This document shows, piece after piece, positions 26,633 through 34,827 of a DNA stretch of 64,000 nucleotides (position 1 is the first letter of the stretch; each line of letters starts with the position of its first letter). The translations under genes and the position numbers were made by a program. The stretch covers positions 20,975 through 84,974 of the forward strand of contig NZ_BMPI01000028.1 of the NCBI RefSeq assembly GCF_014647515.1, given 5' to 3'. Origin of the DNA: Dactylosporangium sucinum. GTDB taxonomy: Bacteria > Actinomycetota > Actinomycetes > Mycobacteriales > Micromonosporaceae. Below the pieces are notes generated by a model, which made no database searches, was not told the origin of the DNA, and saw nothing but the letters and a program-made list of their open reading frames with translations.

Positions 26633-27418
26633 TTAGCCGTGCCGAAGGTGCTTGAAGTACGTCCAGCTGGTCTCGTTCGGCTCCTCCCAGCCCTCCGGCG
26701 CGCGGAGGTACCGGGGACCGTTGGCCTCCAGGAACTCCCGGAAGTCGGCGGGGAGCCCGGCCGCACCCTCCGGCAGCTTCACTCCGTGACAGTGGTAGAG
26801 CAGACCGCCGCCCTCGGCGCCCATCTCCATCCAGGGCAGCCACTGCGACAGGCGCGTCCACGAGACGACGCACGAGCTGGAGCTGCGGGACGCATCTTCG
26901 AGCTCGGCCCGGGGACTGATGAACTGCAGCAGTTCGGCGGCGCGGTACGTGTCGTCGCCCGAGTTCTTCGGGTAGTCCGCGACGGGCAGCGGGGACGGGT
27001 AGTCGATGAGCGCGTCGAAGGCGAAGGCCACGTTGTCCTCGGTCTCGTACACCTTCGCGCCGAACCGTACCGGGGGCCGGTCGAAGTCGTAGGTGCTGTT
27101 GACCGGATCGTTCCAGAGATGGATCACGTCGAGCTCGGCCCCGGTGAAGGGGTTCGTCCACCGCCGCAGGATCTCGCCCGACTCCGGGCTCCGGTAGACG
27201 CCCGCCTCCCGGGAGAGCATCCGATAGCCGTTCGCCCACTGCTCAACCCGAGCGACGTTCACGCCGTCGAACGAGAAGAGGCGCCGCGCTCCTTCCGGCC
27301 TGCCGTAGCTGTAGATGGTGCCGGTGAACCACACGGTCGCGTCCACCGGGTCCAGCGACGCGCGGGTCTTGAGAAATCCCTTGAAGTACCCACGGGTGTC
27401 GCTCGGATCAACAGACAT
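26633..27418 (-). CDS. DUF1838-family protein
   Basis: 261 residues. It matches the DUF1838 pattern as I know it: an N-terminal D-P-V-D-A-x-V-W-F-T-G-x-I-Y segment, RRWTNPFTGAELDVIHLWNDPVN in the middle (Trp, Asn-Pro and the Val-His strand), and the C-terminal SWTRLSQWLPWMEMG followed by GLLYHCHGVKL. The biochemical activity of this family is not established; members occur in catabolic clusters. Start ATG 27418 follows AAAGGAAA. It lies 25 bases after the LLM gene and is probably cotranscribed with it, upstream of but separate from the opp-type operon. Confidence 0.7.
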   Translation of the reverse strand: MSVDPSDTRGYFKGFLKTRASLDPVDATVWFTGTIYSYGRPEGARRLFSFDGVNVARVEQWANGYRMLSREAGVYRSPESGEILRRWTNPFTGAELDVIHLWNDPVNSTYDFDRPPVRFGAKVYETEDNVAFAFDALIDYPSPLPVADYPKNSGDDTYRAAELLQFISPRAELEDASRSSSSCVVSWTRLSQWLPWMEMGAEGGGLLYHCHGVKLPEGAAGLPADFREFLEANGPRYLRAPEGWEEPNETSWTYFKHLRHG

Positions 27419-27443
27419 CACGGGGTTTCCTTTCGCGGCGAGA

Positions 27444-28364
27444 TCACGGTGAGGTCGCCGTGGCGGCCACGTCGGTGACGAAGTACTCGAGGAAGTCGTG
27501 GTCGTACGGCGGGACCGCCGAGACGAACAGGTGGTCCGCCCCCGCCTCGCGGTACTCGCCGAGGCGTTGGGCGAGCTGGTCCTTGCCGCCGCACAGGACG
27601 CGGTTCTCCAGATCGGCGAAGGGCCGCCCGAACAAGGTCTCGAGCGCGGCGCGTTTGACCGCCGTCGCCGCGGCCGTCCGGCCACACGCCTCGTACACGA
27701 TCACCGCGCGCTCGATGGACGCCGGCGGACGACCGCCGCGTTCGCAGAGCGCGTCCAGGTCGCGGTTGAGGATGCGCAGCTCGCCGGGGGTGGCGGCGGA
27801 GACGTGGATGTCCGCGAGGTCCCGGACCAGCCGCAGCATCCGGGGCCCGCGGGCGCCGATCGCGATCTTCGGTGGCGGGGTGCCCGGAATGAGGCGGGCG
27901 TTGTCCAGTTCGAAGATCCCGTCGCGCAGCGACACGGTCCCGCCGTGCAGCAGCGAGCGGATGATCGATGCCGAGCTCGCGAACCGACCGACCCGTTCCC
28001 CCGCAGCCGGGTACGGGATGCCGAACATCGCGTGCTCCAGCGGGTTCGACCCGGCGCTGATCCCGAGCGCGAAGCGTCCGCCGGTGACCAGGGCAAGGGT
28101 GGATGCCGCCTTGGCGACCAGGCTCGGGTGCCGGAACTCGCTGGCCAACACCAGGCTGCCCAGGGTGATCCGGCTGGTCAGGGGAGCCAGCGCCGCCAGG
28201 CTGGTCAGGCACTCGAGGGTGGGTCCCGGACCACTCGACGTCCGGGACACCAGGTGGTCGTAGGTCCAGAAGCTGGAGTATCCGAGCGCCTCGGTCCGCA
28301 GGCACAGCTCGCGGTAGTCGTCCCACACGGTTGTCTGCGGAAGGGCGTTCACGCCGAATCTCAT
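27444..28364 (-). CDS. LLM-class flavin-dependent oxidoreductase
   Basis: 306 residues, luciferase-like TIM barrel. MRFGVNALPQ is the first strand, then GYSSFWTYDHL, TSRITLGSLVLASEFRHP and LALVTGGRFALGISAGSNP in the normal order, and KIAIGARGPRMLRLV near 180. ATG 28364 has AAGG at 9 bases; an alternative ATG (28379) adds MKADD. Such enzymes carry out F420- or FMN-dependent oxidation, reduction or oxygenation. First gene of a two-gene operon with the DUF1838 gene; the nearest operator is dyad B at 28465-28477. Confidence 0.85.
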   Translation of the reverse strand: MRFGVNALPQTTVWDDYRELCLRTEALGYSSFWTYDHLVSRTSSGPGPTLECLTSLAALAPLTSRITLGSLVLASEFRHPSLVAKAASTLALVTGGRFALGISAGSNPLEHAMFGIPYPAAGERVGRFASSASIIRSLLHGGTVSLRDGIFELDNARLIPGTPPPKIAIGARGPRMLRLVRDLADIHVSAATPGELRILNRDLDALCERGGRPPASIERAVIVYEACGRTAAATAVKRAALETLFGRPFADLENRVLCGGKDQLAQRLGEYREAGADHLFVSAVPPYDHDFLEYFVTDVAATATSP

Positions 28365-28464
28365 GTCGTCTGCCTTCATTGCTCGTACCGCGTCGCACCA
28401 CGGATCCCGCGCCGTGAGGACCGGGCGCCGGAACGGGTGTAGCATCGCGCGAACGTGCCGCTTT

Positions 28465-28477
28465 GAAACGGCGTTCC
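28465..28477. promoter_or_regulatory. IclR-type dyad operator (site B)
   Basis: GAAAC-GGC-GTTCC, perfect to the consensus dyad but without a GGAACA half-site on either side. It lies in the divergent region between the LLM/DUF1838 operon and the GntR gene, so it could act on either or both. Confidence 0.6.
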
Positions 28478-28534
28478 AACTACGATGGGACCCATCGTCG
28501 CCGGTTCCCGAACGTCAGGGAAGGGGCCGGACAT

Positions 28535-28545
28535 TAGTCAGACGA
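28535..28545. promoter_or_regulatory. FadR/GntR-type operator before the GntR gene
   Basis: TAGTCAGACGA fits the FadR-subfamily GntR consensus TNGTNNNACNA at every fixed position and lies 29 bases before the GntR start, suggesting autoregulation. A single short match, so moderate support. Confidence 0.5.
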
Positions 28546-28574
28546 TTGGCCCGGGACGATGAAGGGCGTGGCGC

Positions 28575-29300
28575 ATGCGCAAGCAGCACGAGAACATGCA
28601 CGCCCTGGTCGTCCAGCAGCTCGGCGCCCGGATCGGCTCCGGCCGGCTCACCGGGGCCATCGATCTGGTGGCCGTCGCCAACGAATTCCAGGTCTCGCGC
28701 CTGCTGGTACGCGAAGGGCTGCGCACCCTCGCCGCGAAGGGGCTGGTCCAGGCGCGTCCCCGGCTGGGGACCTACGTGACTCCGGTCGAGCGGTGGTCGC
28801 TCCTCGACGAGCAGGTCATCCAGTGGCGGGCGGCCGGTCCACGGCGGTTCGCGCAGATGAAGGACGCGCTCGAGCTTCGCCAGCGCCTGGAGCCGCTCGG
28901 CGCGCGCCTGAACGCCCGCCATCCCCGGCCCGACGTCGTCGAGGATCTCCGGGCCGCGGTGCGCGGCCTCGAACTGGCGATCGAGGAGCACGACCGTCCG
29001 TCGATGGTCGTCGCCGACACGCGCTTCCACGTGCTGCTGTTCACCGGCGGGGAGAACGAGATGCTGGCCCAGCTCGGCGGCACGGTGCACGCCTGCCTCT
29101 GCGTGCCGGATCTGCAACACCTCGCGAGCTTCTCGACGGAGTCCGTACGCCGCCACCTCGCCCTGGTGAACCTCGTCGCGGCCGGCGACGAACGCGGGGC
29201 CGAGGAAGCTGCGGCTGACCTCGTGGCCGTCGCCGCGCGCCTGTTCATCTCGGCCGCGCGAAGAATTCAGGAGACGTCGCGAGCCAGCCTGGCGTCCTGA
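28575..29300 (+). CDS. GntR-family regulator (FadR/FCD subfamily)
   Basis: 241 residues. The winged helix at about 5-70 (AIDLVAVANEFQVSRLLVREGLRTLAAKGLVQARPRLGTYV) is GntR-type; the FCD effector domain at about 95-230 carries the usual acidic/His metal-site residues (VADTRFHVLLF, and RRHLALVNLVAAGD). FCD regulators respond to organic acids or CoA-type metabolites. ATG 28575 follows GAAGGG. It diverges from the LLM/DUF1838 operon. It is the only non-IclR regulator inside the island, so it may sense a pathway intermediate. Confidence 0.85.
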   Translation: MRKQHENMHALVVQQLGARIGSGRLTGAIDLVAVANEFQVSRLLVREGLRTLAAKGLVQARPRLGTYVTPVERWSLLDEQVIQWRAAGPRRFAQMKDALELRQRLEPLGARLNARHPRPDVVEDLRAAVRGLELAIEEHDRPSMVVADTRFHVLLFTGGENEMLAQLGGTVHACLCVPDLQHLASFSTESVRRHLALVNLVAAGDERGAEEAAADLVAVAARLFISAARRIQETSRASLAS

Positions 29301-29469
29301 GTCGCTGTTGCCATGCTGTGCGTGGATGATGGTCGCGGTCCGTCGCATTCCACGACGCCACCACGCCGGGTGACTCGTGCCGGCCGCCGCCGCGCACGCT
29401 GGCGCTGCCCGGTCATGCATCCCCTGCGGTCTCGCCGCACGCCGTCACGTGCCGGTATGCCGGCTGACG

Positions 29470-30342
29470 TCAGGCACCTTCACCCGCTGGGGACCCGCCC
29501 TGTCGCCGGGGCAGGTAACCCATGCGGGCGGAGACGCGAGCGGCCGCGGCGAGCAGCGCGGGGAGCACGTCGCTCGCCTCGGCCTCGAACCGATCGGCCG
29601 GCCCGCAGACGCTCAGCACCGCCGCCACCTTGCCCTCGTGGTCGAAGACCGGAGCGGCCACCGACGCGGCGTCGGACTGGCGCTCGCCGATCGAGGCCGC
29701 GTATCCGCGTTCTCGGATCTTGGCCATGTCCCGGCGCAGCGTGGCCACACTGGTGATCGTCTGCTTGGTGACCTTGTCGAGTCGACCCGCCAGATATCGC
29801 TCGGCCTCCTCGCCGGGCAGGAAGGCGAGAAAGACCTTCGAGGAGCTGCCCGCGTGCAGCGGGTAGGGCACACCGATCTGCACCGACATGACGATCTCTC
29901 GATGCGGCCGCACCTGGTCGATGTAGTACCGGTGGTAGCCGTTGCGGATCGAGAGCGTGGCCGTCTCGCTCGTGACCGCGGACAGCTGGGCGAGCTCGTC
30001 CTGCGCCATGTACCGGACGTCCACGCGCGACAGATAGGACAGGCCGATGCTGAGCGACATCGGACCCAGGCGGTACCTGCGGGTCCGGCTGTCGAACTCG
30101 ATCAGGTCCCGGCTTCGCAGCGACGCGAGGATCCGATGGACGGCGGGCTTGGACAGCGACAGCGAGTTGGCGATCTGGGTCACCCCGAGCGTCGGCTCCT
30201 GGGACTGCGCGAAGACGACGAGCACATCGGCCGCGCGCTCCACCGTGGCGATCGTCTGCCCGAGCCCGGCCCGCTCAAGATCTTCGTCGTCGTTCACGGT
30301 CGCGTCCTTGAGTGCCGTTGGGTTCGAGCCCCGTTTCACCAT
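29470..30342 (-). CDS. IclR-family regulator 1
   Basis: 290 residues. Winged HTH at about 30-90 (QTIATVERAADVL, IANSLSLSKPAVHRILASL) and the IclR effector domain (about 105-270) with YIDQVRPHREIVMSVQIGVPYPLHAG, the usual signature of the ligand pocket, and ERQSDAASVAAPV. It is clearly paralogous to the protein encoded at 30630-31463, sharing whole segments such as PYPLHAG and TITSV-T/A-LRRD. A promoter (TTGCAG-18-TACAGT, minus strand, 30590-30619) and operator dyad C (30573-30585) lie 230 bases upstream, implying a leader. Candidate master regulator of the island. Confidence 0.9.
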   Translation of the reverse strand: MVKRGSNPTALKDATVNDDEDLERAGLGQTIATVERAADVLVVFAQSQEPTLGVTQIANSLSLSKPAVHRILASLRSRDLIEFDSRTRRYRLGPMSLSIGLSYLSRVDVRYMAQDELAQLSAVTSETATLSIRNGYHRYYIDQVRPHREIVMSVQIGVPYPLHAGSSSKVFLAFLPGEEAERYLAGRLDKVTKQTITSVATLRRDMAKIRERGYAASIGERQSDAASVAAPVFDHEGKVAAVLSVCGPADRFEAEASDVLPALLAAAARVSARMGYLPRRQGGSPAGEGA

Positions 30343-30572
30343 CGTGCCCCCTAAATCGACGACAATAGATCATGGCGCACGAGTGCACCTTCACTCGCGC
30401 GGACCTTCGCACGCTATCGATCAACGGAAGCCCCACCACGGCTGCCGAATGCCGATCGTCCCGACCCGGTCCAACCGGCCGCCGCACCACCCGGGCCTTG
30501 ACGCATGCGATGCGGCGCGACCCGCTCGGCCTCGAGGTCCTCACCGCCTCGGCGCCGTGTGGGCCGCGCAGT

Positions 30573-30585
30573 GAAACATCGTTCC
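30573..30585 (-). promoter_or_regulatory. IclR-type dyad operator (site C) with promoter of IclR 1
   Basis: GAAAC-ATC-GTTCC, no third half-site. Reading leftward it starts 4 bases after the -10 TACAGT (30590-30595), which pairs with -35 TTGCAG (30614-30619) at 18-base spacing. Position fits autorepression of IclR 1. Confidence 0.6.
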
Positions 30586-30629
30586 ACCAACTGTAGAGGC
30601 ACCCGGCAGCCCGCTGCAACGACGAACGG

Positions 30630-31463
30630 TCAGTGTTCGAGCTGGGCGGATATCCGCTCGATGGCGGCGAGCAGCGCGGGCGCCACCTTGTCGGCCTCGA
30701 TCCGCCCGGCCGGGCCCGACACGCTGACCACCGCGACCACGTGACCCATGCCGTCGAGGATCGGCGCCGCGACCGACGCCGCCCCGGACTGCCGCTCCCC
30801 CGTGGAGATCGCATACCCTCGCGTCCGCACTCTGGCCAGGTCGCGGCGCAACGTGGTGACGCTGGTGATCGTCTTGTCGGTGATCCGGGGCAGCCCTCCG
30901 GCAAGCACCCGGTCGGTCTCCTCGCGGGGCAGGAAGGCGAGCAGCGCTTTCGAGGAGGCGCCCGCATGGAGCGGATACGGCACGCCGACCTCCACCGACA
31001 TGGCGATCTCACGCGAGGGCACCACCTGGTCGATGTAGACGCGTCCGTCGCCGATGCGGATCGACAACGTCGCGGTCTCGTTCGTCGCGGCCGACAACGC
31101 GACCAACTCCGGACGAGCCAACGCCCGGACGTCGATGTGCGACAGGTAGGTCAGCCCGAGGGTCAGGGCCAGCGGCCCCAACCGGTATCGCCGGGTCTGG
31201 GCGTCGAAGTCGACCAGGTTGCGCGTGCGCAACGAGGTCAGGATGCGGTGCACCGCCGCCTTGGACAGCGAGAGGGCGGTCGCGATCTCGGTGACGCCCA
31301 GGTCCGGCGTCGACACCCGGCTGAAGTGGATGAGGACGTCCATGGCCCGCTCCACCGTCGCGACCGTCTGGCCGGGGCGGTCGACCCCGTCCACGTCAGG
31401 CCGGGGCGCCGGCACCACTGCCGGCAACTGCCGCGCGGGCGCTCCGCCCGGCGCGGTGTTCAT
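30630..31463 (-). CDS. IclR-family regulator 2
   Basis: 277 residues, same architecture as IclR 1: HTH at about 35-95 (GQTVATVERAMDVL, ALSLSKAAVHRILTSL) and effector domain with YIDQVVPSREIAMSVEVGVPYPLHAG and ERQSGAASVAAPI. ATG 31463 is taken as start since it gives a 30-residue Pro/Ala-rich lead as in IclR 1; longer in-frame sequence upstream is not protein-like. Arose by tandem duplication with IclR 1 and may sense a related ligand or form a heterotetramer. A tripartite operator (site D) lies 136 bases upstream. Confidence 0.9.
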   Translation of the reverse strand: MNTAPGGAPARQLPAVVPAPRPDVDGVDRPGQTVATVERAMDVLIHFSRVSTPDLGVTEIATALSLSKAAVHRILTSLRTRNLVDFDAQTRRYRLGPLALTLGLTYLSHIDVRALARPELVALSAATNETATLSIRIGDGRVYIDQVVPSREIAMSVEVGVPYPLHAGASSKALLAFLPREETDRVLAGGLPRITDKTITSVTTLRRDLARVRTRGYAISTGERQSGAASVAAPILDGMGHVVAVVSVSGPAGRIEADKVAPALLAAIERISAQLEH

Positions 31464-31598
31464 GGCACGCCTCACCACCGCGACTCCTCCGCATACGACG
31501 CAGACAAAATCACCGGGGATGGTACGGCACACATCGCCATGTCGACACACCCGAGCAAGCAGCCCCGGCCCGAACGGCCGTGACCAGTACTTCGCCCG

Positions 31599-31624
31599 TG
31601 TTCCCCAACACGGTACATCGTTTC
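31599..31624 (-). promoter_or_regulatory. Tripartite IclR-type operator (site D) upstream of IclR 2
   Basis: Read leftward: GAAAC-GAT-GTACC-N7-GGAACA, one mismatch (GTACC for GTTCC). The third half-site is on the side of IclR 2, whose start is 136 bases away. No good -10/-35 pair seen next to it. Confidence 0.6.
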
Positions 31625-31850
31625 GTTCGACAGCGAGGGCAATCGCGAGGCCGGAATACGTTGCGACGTCAGAGGGATCCGGCCGTCCGCACCGGACCGG
31701 CGAGGGGCTGCCGCCGGTCCTGCCGCACAACGCGCCGACTCCCCCCGGCAAACGGGGCCGCACACCGCACCGGCGGTCGCGAGTGACGTGTTGGCGACAC
31801 TTCGGTGACCTGCCGGTGGCGCGCAGATGACGTACCGGTGACATTCGGGC

Positions 31851-31873
31851 CGATCGCGGCGCCGCCGCGATCG
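31851..31873 (-). terminator. Hairpin after dpp-type operon
   Basis: 10-bp stem CGATCGCGGC / GCCGCGATCG with a 3-base loop, 22 bases beyond the stop of the last dpp-type gene. No T-run. Confidence 0.6.
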
Positions 31874-31895
31874 AGCAGCACCTGCGACTGCCGGC

Positions 31896-32903
31896 CTACT
31901 TGGCACCCGTGGCCGCCGGCACCGCATGGCAGGCGACCCATTGGTCGTCCGCCTTGCGCTCCAGTGCCGGGTACTCGGCGCGGCAGATCGGCATCGCGAG
32001 CGGGCAACGGCCGTGGTAGTGGCAACCGCTGGGTGGGTTGACGGCGCTGGGAATCTCACCGAGCGGCAGGATGTGCGCACGTCGTGCGCGCGGGTCCGGC
32101 CGGGGTACCGCGTCGAGCAGCGCCTTCGTGTACGGGTGCCGCGGAGTGCGCTCGACGCTGTACTTGCTGCCGATCTCCACCACCCGGCCGAGGTACATCA
32201 CGGCGACGCGATCCGACAGGTAGGACACGACGGACAAATCGTGGCTGATGAAGAGCAGCGTCAGGCCGAGCTGCTGCTTGAGGTCCGCGAGCAGGTTCAT
32301 CACCTGGGCCCGCACGCTCACGTCGAGACTCGCCGTCGGCTCGTCGGCGACGAGGAAATCGGCGCCGGTGCTCAGCGCCCGGGCGATCCCGACCCGCTGC
32401 AGTTGGCCGCCACTGACCTCGTGGGGATAGCGGGCGGCGAAATCCCCGGAGAGACCGACCATGTCGAGCAGTTCCAGCCCGCGCTCCCGCCGGCTCTGTA
32501 CCGTGCCGACGGCGTGCACCGTCATCGGCTCGACGATGATCTGGAGCAGAGTGCGCCGGCGGTTCACCGCGGAGTACGGGTTCTGGAACACCATCTGCAT
32601 CTTCCGGCGCAGGCGGCGCATCTCCTCGCCCTGGAGATGGGTGATGTCCCGGCCGCCGAAGGAGATGCGTCCCGAGGTCGGCGAGTACAGCCGCAGCAGC
32701 GTGCGGCCGAGCGTGCTCTTGCCCGATCCGCTCTCGCCGATGAGCCCGAGCGTCTCGCCCGGCCGGATGCTCAGGCTCACCCCGTCGACGGCGTGCACGA
32801 CGGGTCGCCTGCGCCCCGGCCACCAGCCCGCCCCGACCGGAAAATGCATCCGCAGATCCTCGACGGCCATCACCGGCGTGGCCGGCGTCGAGATGTCGGT
32901 CAT
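31896..32903 (-). CDS. Dipeptide-type ABC transporter ATP-binding protein (DppF-like)
   Basis: 335 residues. Walker A IGESGSGKST, Q-loop FQNPYSAVNRRRT, signature VSGGQLQRVGIARAL, Walker B FLVADEPTASLD, H-loop ISHD and a C-terminal oligo_HPY part with CHYHGRCPLAMPIC. ATG 32903 overlaps the stop of the DppD-like gene (ATGA). Last gene of the minus-strand dpp-type operon that starts at 35789 and is followed by a hairpin. Confidence 0.9.
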   Translation of the reverse strand: MTDISTPATPVMAVEDLRMHFPVGAGWWPGRRRPVVHAVDGVSLSIRPGETLGLIGESGSGKSTLGRTLLRLYSPTSGRISFGGRDITHLQGEEMRRLRRKMQMVFQNPYSAVNRRRTLLQIIVEPMTVHAVGTVQSRRERGLELLDMVGLSGDFAARYPHEVSGGQLQRVGIARALSTGADFLVADEPTASLDVSVRAQVMNLLADLKQQLGLTLLFISHDLSVVSYLSDRVAVMYLGRVVEIGSKYSVERTPRHPYTKALLDAVPRPDPRARRAHILPLGEIPSAVNPPSGCHYHGRCPLAMPICRAEYPALERKADDQWVACHAVPAATGAK

Positions 32904-33922
32904 CGGGAGATCGCCTCCTCCGTGGACTGCGCCGGGTGCCGGTGGCAGGCGACCTGCCGACCTCCGTCGGCGACCGGCAGCAGTCGTGGCGGCGAGTCGT
33001 CGCAGACCCGGCCGAGGTGGCTGTCGCATCTCGGCGCGAAGGGGCAGCCGACCGGCTCACCGGTGAGCTTCGGCACGCCGCCGCGCATCGTGTAGAGCCG
33101 CTTGCCGTCGTGCGGAAACGCCGGAATGGAGCGCAACAGCTGCTGGGTATAGGGGTGCTGCGGCGTGGCGAACAGGCCGTCCACACTCGCCTCCTCGACG
33201 ATCTGGCCCGCGTACATCACCATGACGCGGTCGCAGAGCTCCGCGACCACCGAGAGGTCGTGGGTCACCAGGACGAGCGCGAGCCCGCGCTGCCGGCGAA
33301 GCTCCCGCAACAGTTCCAGCACCTGCGCCTCGATGGTCACGTCGAGGCTGGTGGTCGGCTCGTCGGCGAGCAGCACCTTGAGGTCCCGGCTCGCGCAGGC
33401 CACCGCGATCATGATGCGCTGCAGCTGGCCCTGGCTGAACTGGAACGGATACGCGGACAGCTTGCCGCGGCCGTCGATGCCGACCGCCCGGAGCAGCCTG
33501 AGGATCTCGTCCTCGTGCTGCCGCGGCGACAGGTCCGGCCGGTGCAGCCGCAACACCCGCTTGAACTGGTCCCCGATGCTCCAGGCCGGATTGAACGAGT
33601 TGATCGGATCCTGGAAGATCATCGAGATCTGGCCGCCACGGATGCGGCGCAGCTCCGCCGCGGACATCTCGGCGAGCTCACGCCCGTCGAGCGCGAGCCG
33701 CTCGGCGCTGACCCTTCCCGGGGGCCGGATCAGCCCGAGCACCGACTTCAGCACGGTGCTCTTGCCCGAGCCGCTCTCCCCGACCAGGCCCACGATCTCA
33801 CCGGCACGGATCTGCAAGGAAACGTCACGCACCGCATGGAGCGGCTCACCGCTCGCCGGGTACACCGTACGCAGCCTGCTGACATCGAGCACCGTCGGTC
33901 CGGTCCACTCAGCGGTGCTCAC
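32900..33922 (-). CDS. Dipeptide-type ABC transporter ATP-binding protein (DppD-like)
   Basis: 340 residues. Walker A VGESGSGKST at about 49-58, Walker B VLLADEPTTSLD, H-loop THD, oligo_HPY C-terminus with CPFAPRCD. The ABC signature reads FSQGQLQRIMIAVA: the second Gly of LSGGQ is Gln here, which also occurs in some OppD-type proteins and may indicate one weak site in the heterodimer. GTG 33922 overlaps the permease stop (GTGA). Confidence 0.9.
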   Translation of the reverse strand: MSTAEWTGPTVLDVSRLRTVYPASGEPLHAVRDVSLQIRAGEIVGLVGESGSGKSTVLKSVLGLIRPPGRVSAERLALDGRELAEMSAAELRRIRGGQISMIFQDPINSFNPAWSIGDQFKRVLRLHRPDLSPRQHEDEILRLLRAVGIDGRGKLSAYPFQFSQGQLQRIMIAVACASRDLKVLLADEPTTSLDVTIEAQVLELLRELRRQRGLALVLVTHDLSVVAELCDRVMVMYAGQIVEEASVDGLFATPQHPYTQQLLRSIPAFPHDGKRLYTMRGGVPKLTGEPVGCPFAPRCDSHLGRVCDDSPPRLLPVADGGRQVACHRHPAQSTEEAISR

Positions 33923-34827
33923 GTGCCTGCCTCCTGGCTCAGCTTCGTGCGGGCCCTCGGATCCATCTCGTCGCGCAGGACGTCACCGAGCAGGTTCGAG
34001 GTCAGCACCGCGAGTGCGATCCCGAGCGAGGGGAACGTCACCAGCCACCACGCTCCGAGGATGATGTACTGCCTGCCGTCGGCCAGCATCGTTCCCCAGC
34101 TCGATTCCGGCGGCTGGACGCCGAGACCGAGATAGGACACCGCCGCCTCCACGGTGATCGAGATCGCGAACGAGAAGGCGGCTTGCACGATCAACGGCGC
34201 GGAGATGTTGGGCAGCAGGTTGACGAGCAGGATGTCGCGCCGCCGCGCCCCGAACGAGCGCGCCGCGACGACGTAGTCCTCGCGCACCTCGGCGAGGACG
34301 CTGGCGCGGGCGATCCGGGCGAACAGCGGGATCAGCACGATCCCGATGGCCACGGCGACCAGGGCCACCGGCCCCAGGTCGATCGGGCCGATCCGCAGCC
34401 CCCGGGCGCCGACGATACCGGTGATGACGGGCACCAGGACGAGCAGCGGAAAGGCGAGGACGACGTCCATCAGCCGCATGAGGAGGCCGTCCCAGGGCCG
34501 TCCGGCCGCCCAGCCGGCGAGCATGCCGACCAGCGTGCCGAGGCAGAGCCCGATCGCCACCGAGGCGATGCCCACGAACAGCGACACCCGGGATCCGTAC
34601 AGGAACCGGCTGAACGTGTCGCGGCCGAACGCGTCGGTGCCCATCAGGTGTGACCAGTCCGGCGGGCTGAGCGCGTCCACGCTCGTCGCGGCCGGGTCGT
34701 ACGGAGCGAGCCACGGACCCACCAGCGCGAGCAGCACGAAGAAGGCCACCCCGCACACGCCGACGAGACCGAGCTTCTTGCGGAGCAGGCGCCGGAGGAA
34801 CGAGGACTCACGGGCCGCGGCCATCAT
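33919..34827 (-). CDS. ABC transporter permease (DppC-like)
   Basis: 302 residues, six membrane helices, with the OppC_N-type HLMGTDAFGRDTFSRFLYG and the coupling loop REDYVVAARSFGARRRDIL. ATG 34827 overlaps the DppB-like stop (ATGA); a second ATG follows directly. Channel partner of the DppB-like protein. Confidence 0.9.
   Translation of the reverse strand: MMAAARESSFLRRLLRKKLGLVGVCGVAFFVLLALVGPWLAPYDPAATSVDALSPPDWSHLMGTDAFGRDTFSRFLYGSRVSLFVGIASVAIGLCLGTLVGMLAGWAAGRPWDGLLMRLMDVVLAFPLLVLVPVITGIVGARGLRIGPIDLGPVALVAVAIGIVLIPLFARIARASVLAEVREDYVVAARSFGARRRDILLVNLLPNISAPLIVQAAFSFAISITVEAAVSYLGLGVQPPESSWGTMLADGRQYIILGAWWLVTFPSLGIALAVLTSNLLGDVLRDEMDPRARTKLSQEAGT

Larger units (their letters stand above)
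31464..31895. other. Intergenic region between IclR 2 and the dpp-type operon
   Basis: About 430 bases. It contains operator D (31599-31624) and the terminator hairpin of the dpp-type operon (31851-31873). Between them are several scattered GGTGAC words (31790-31845) with no regular spacing. I see no gene. Confidence 0.6.

Noticed and set aside
31790..31845. Repeated GGTGAC words before the dpp-type terminator
   Set aside because: Spacing is irregular and the words are short, so I could not support an iteron or operator.
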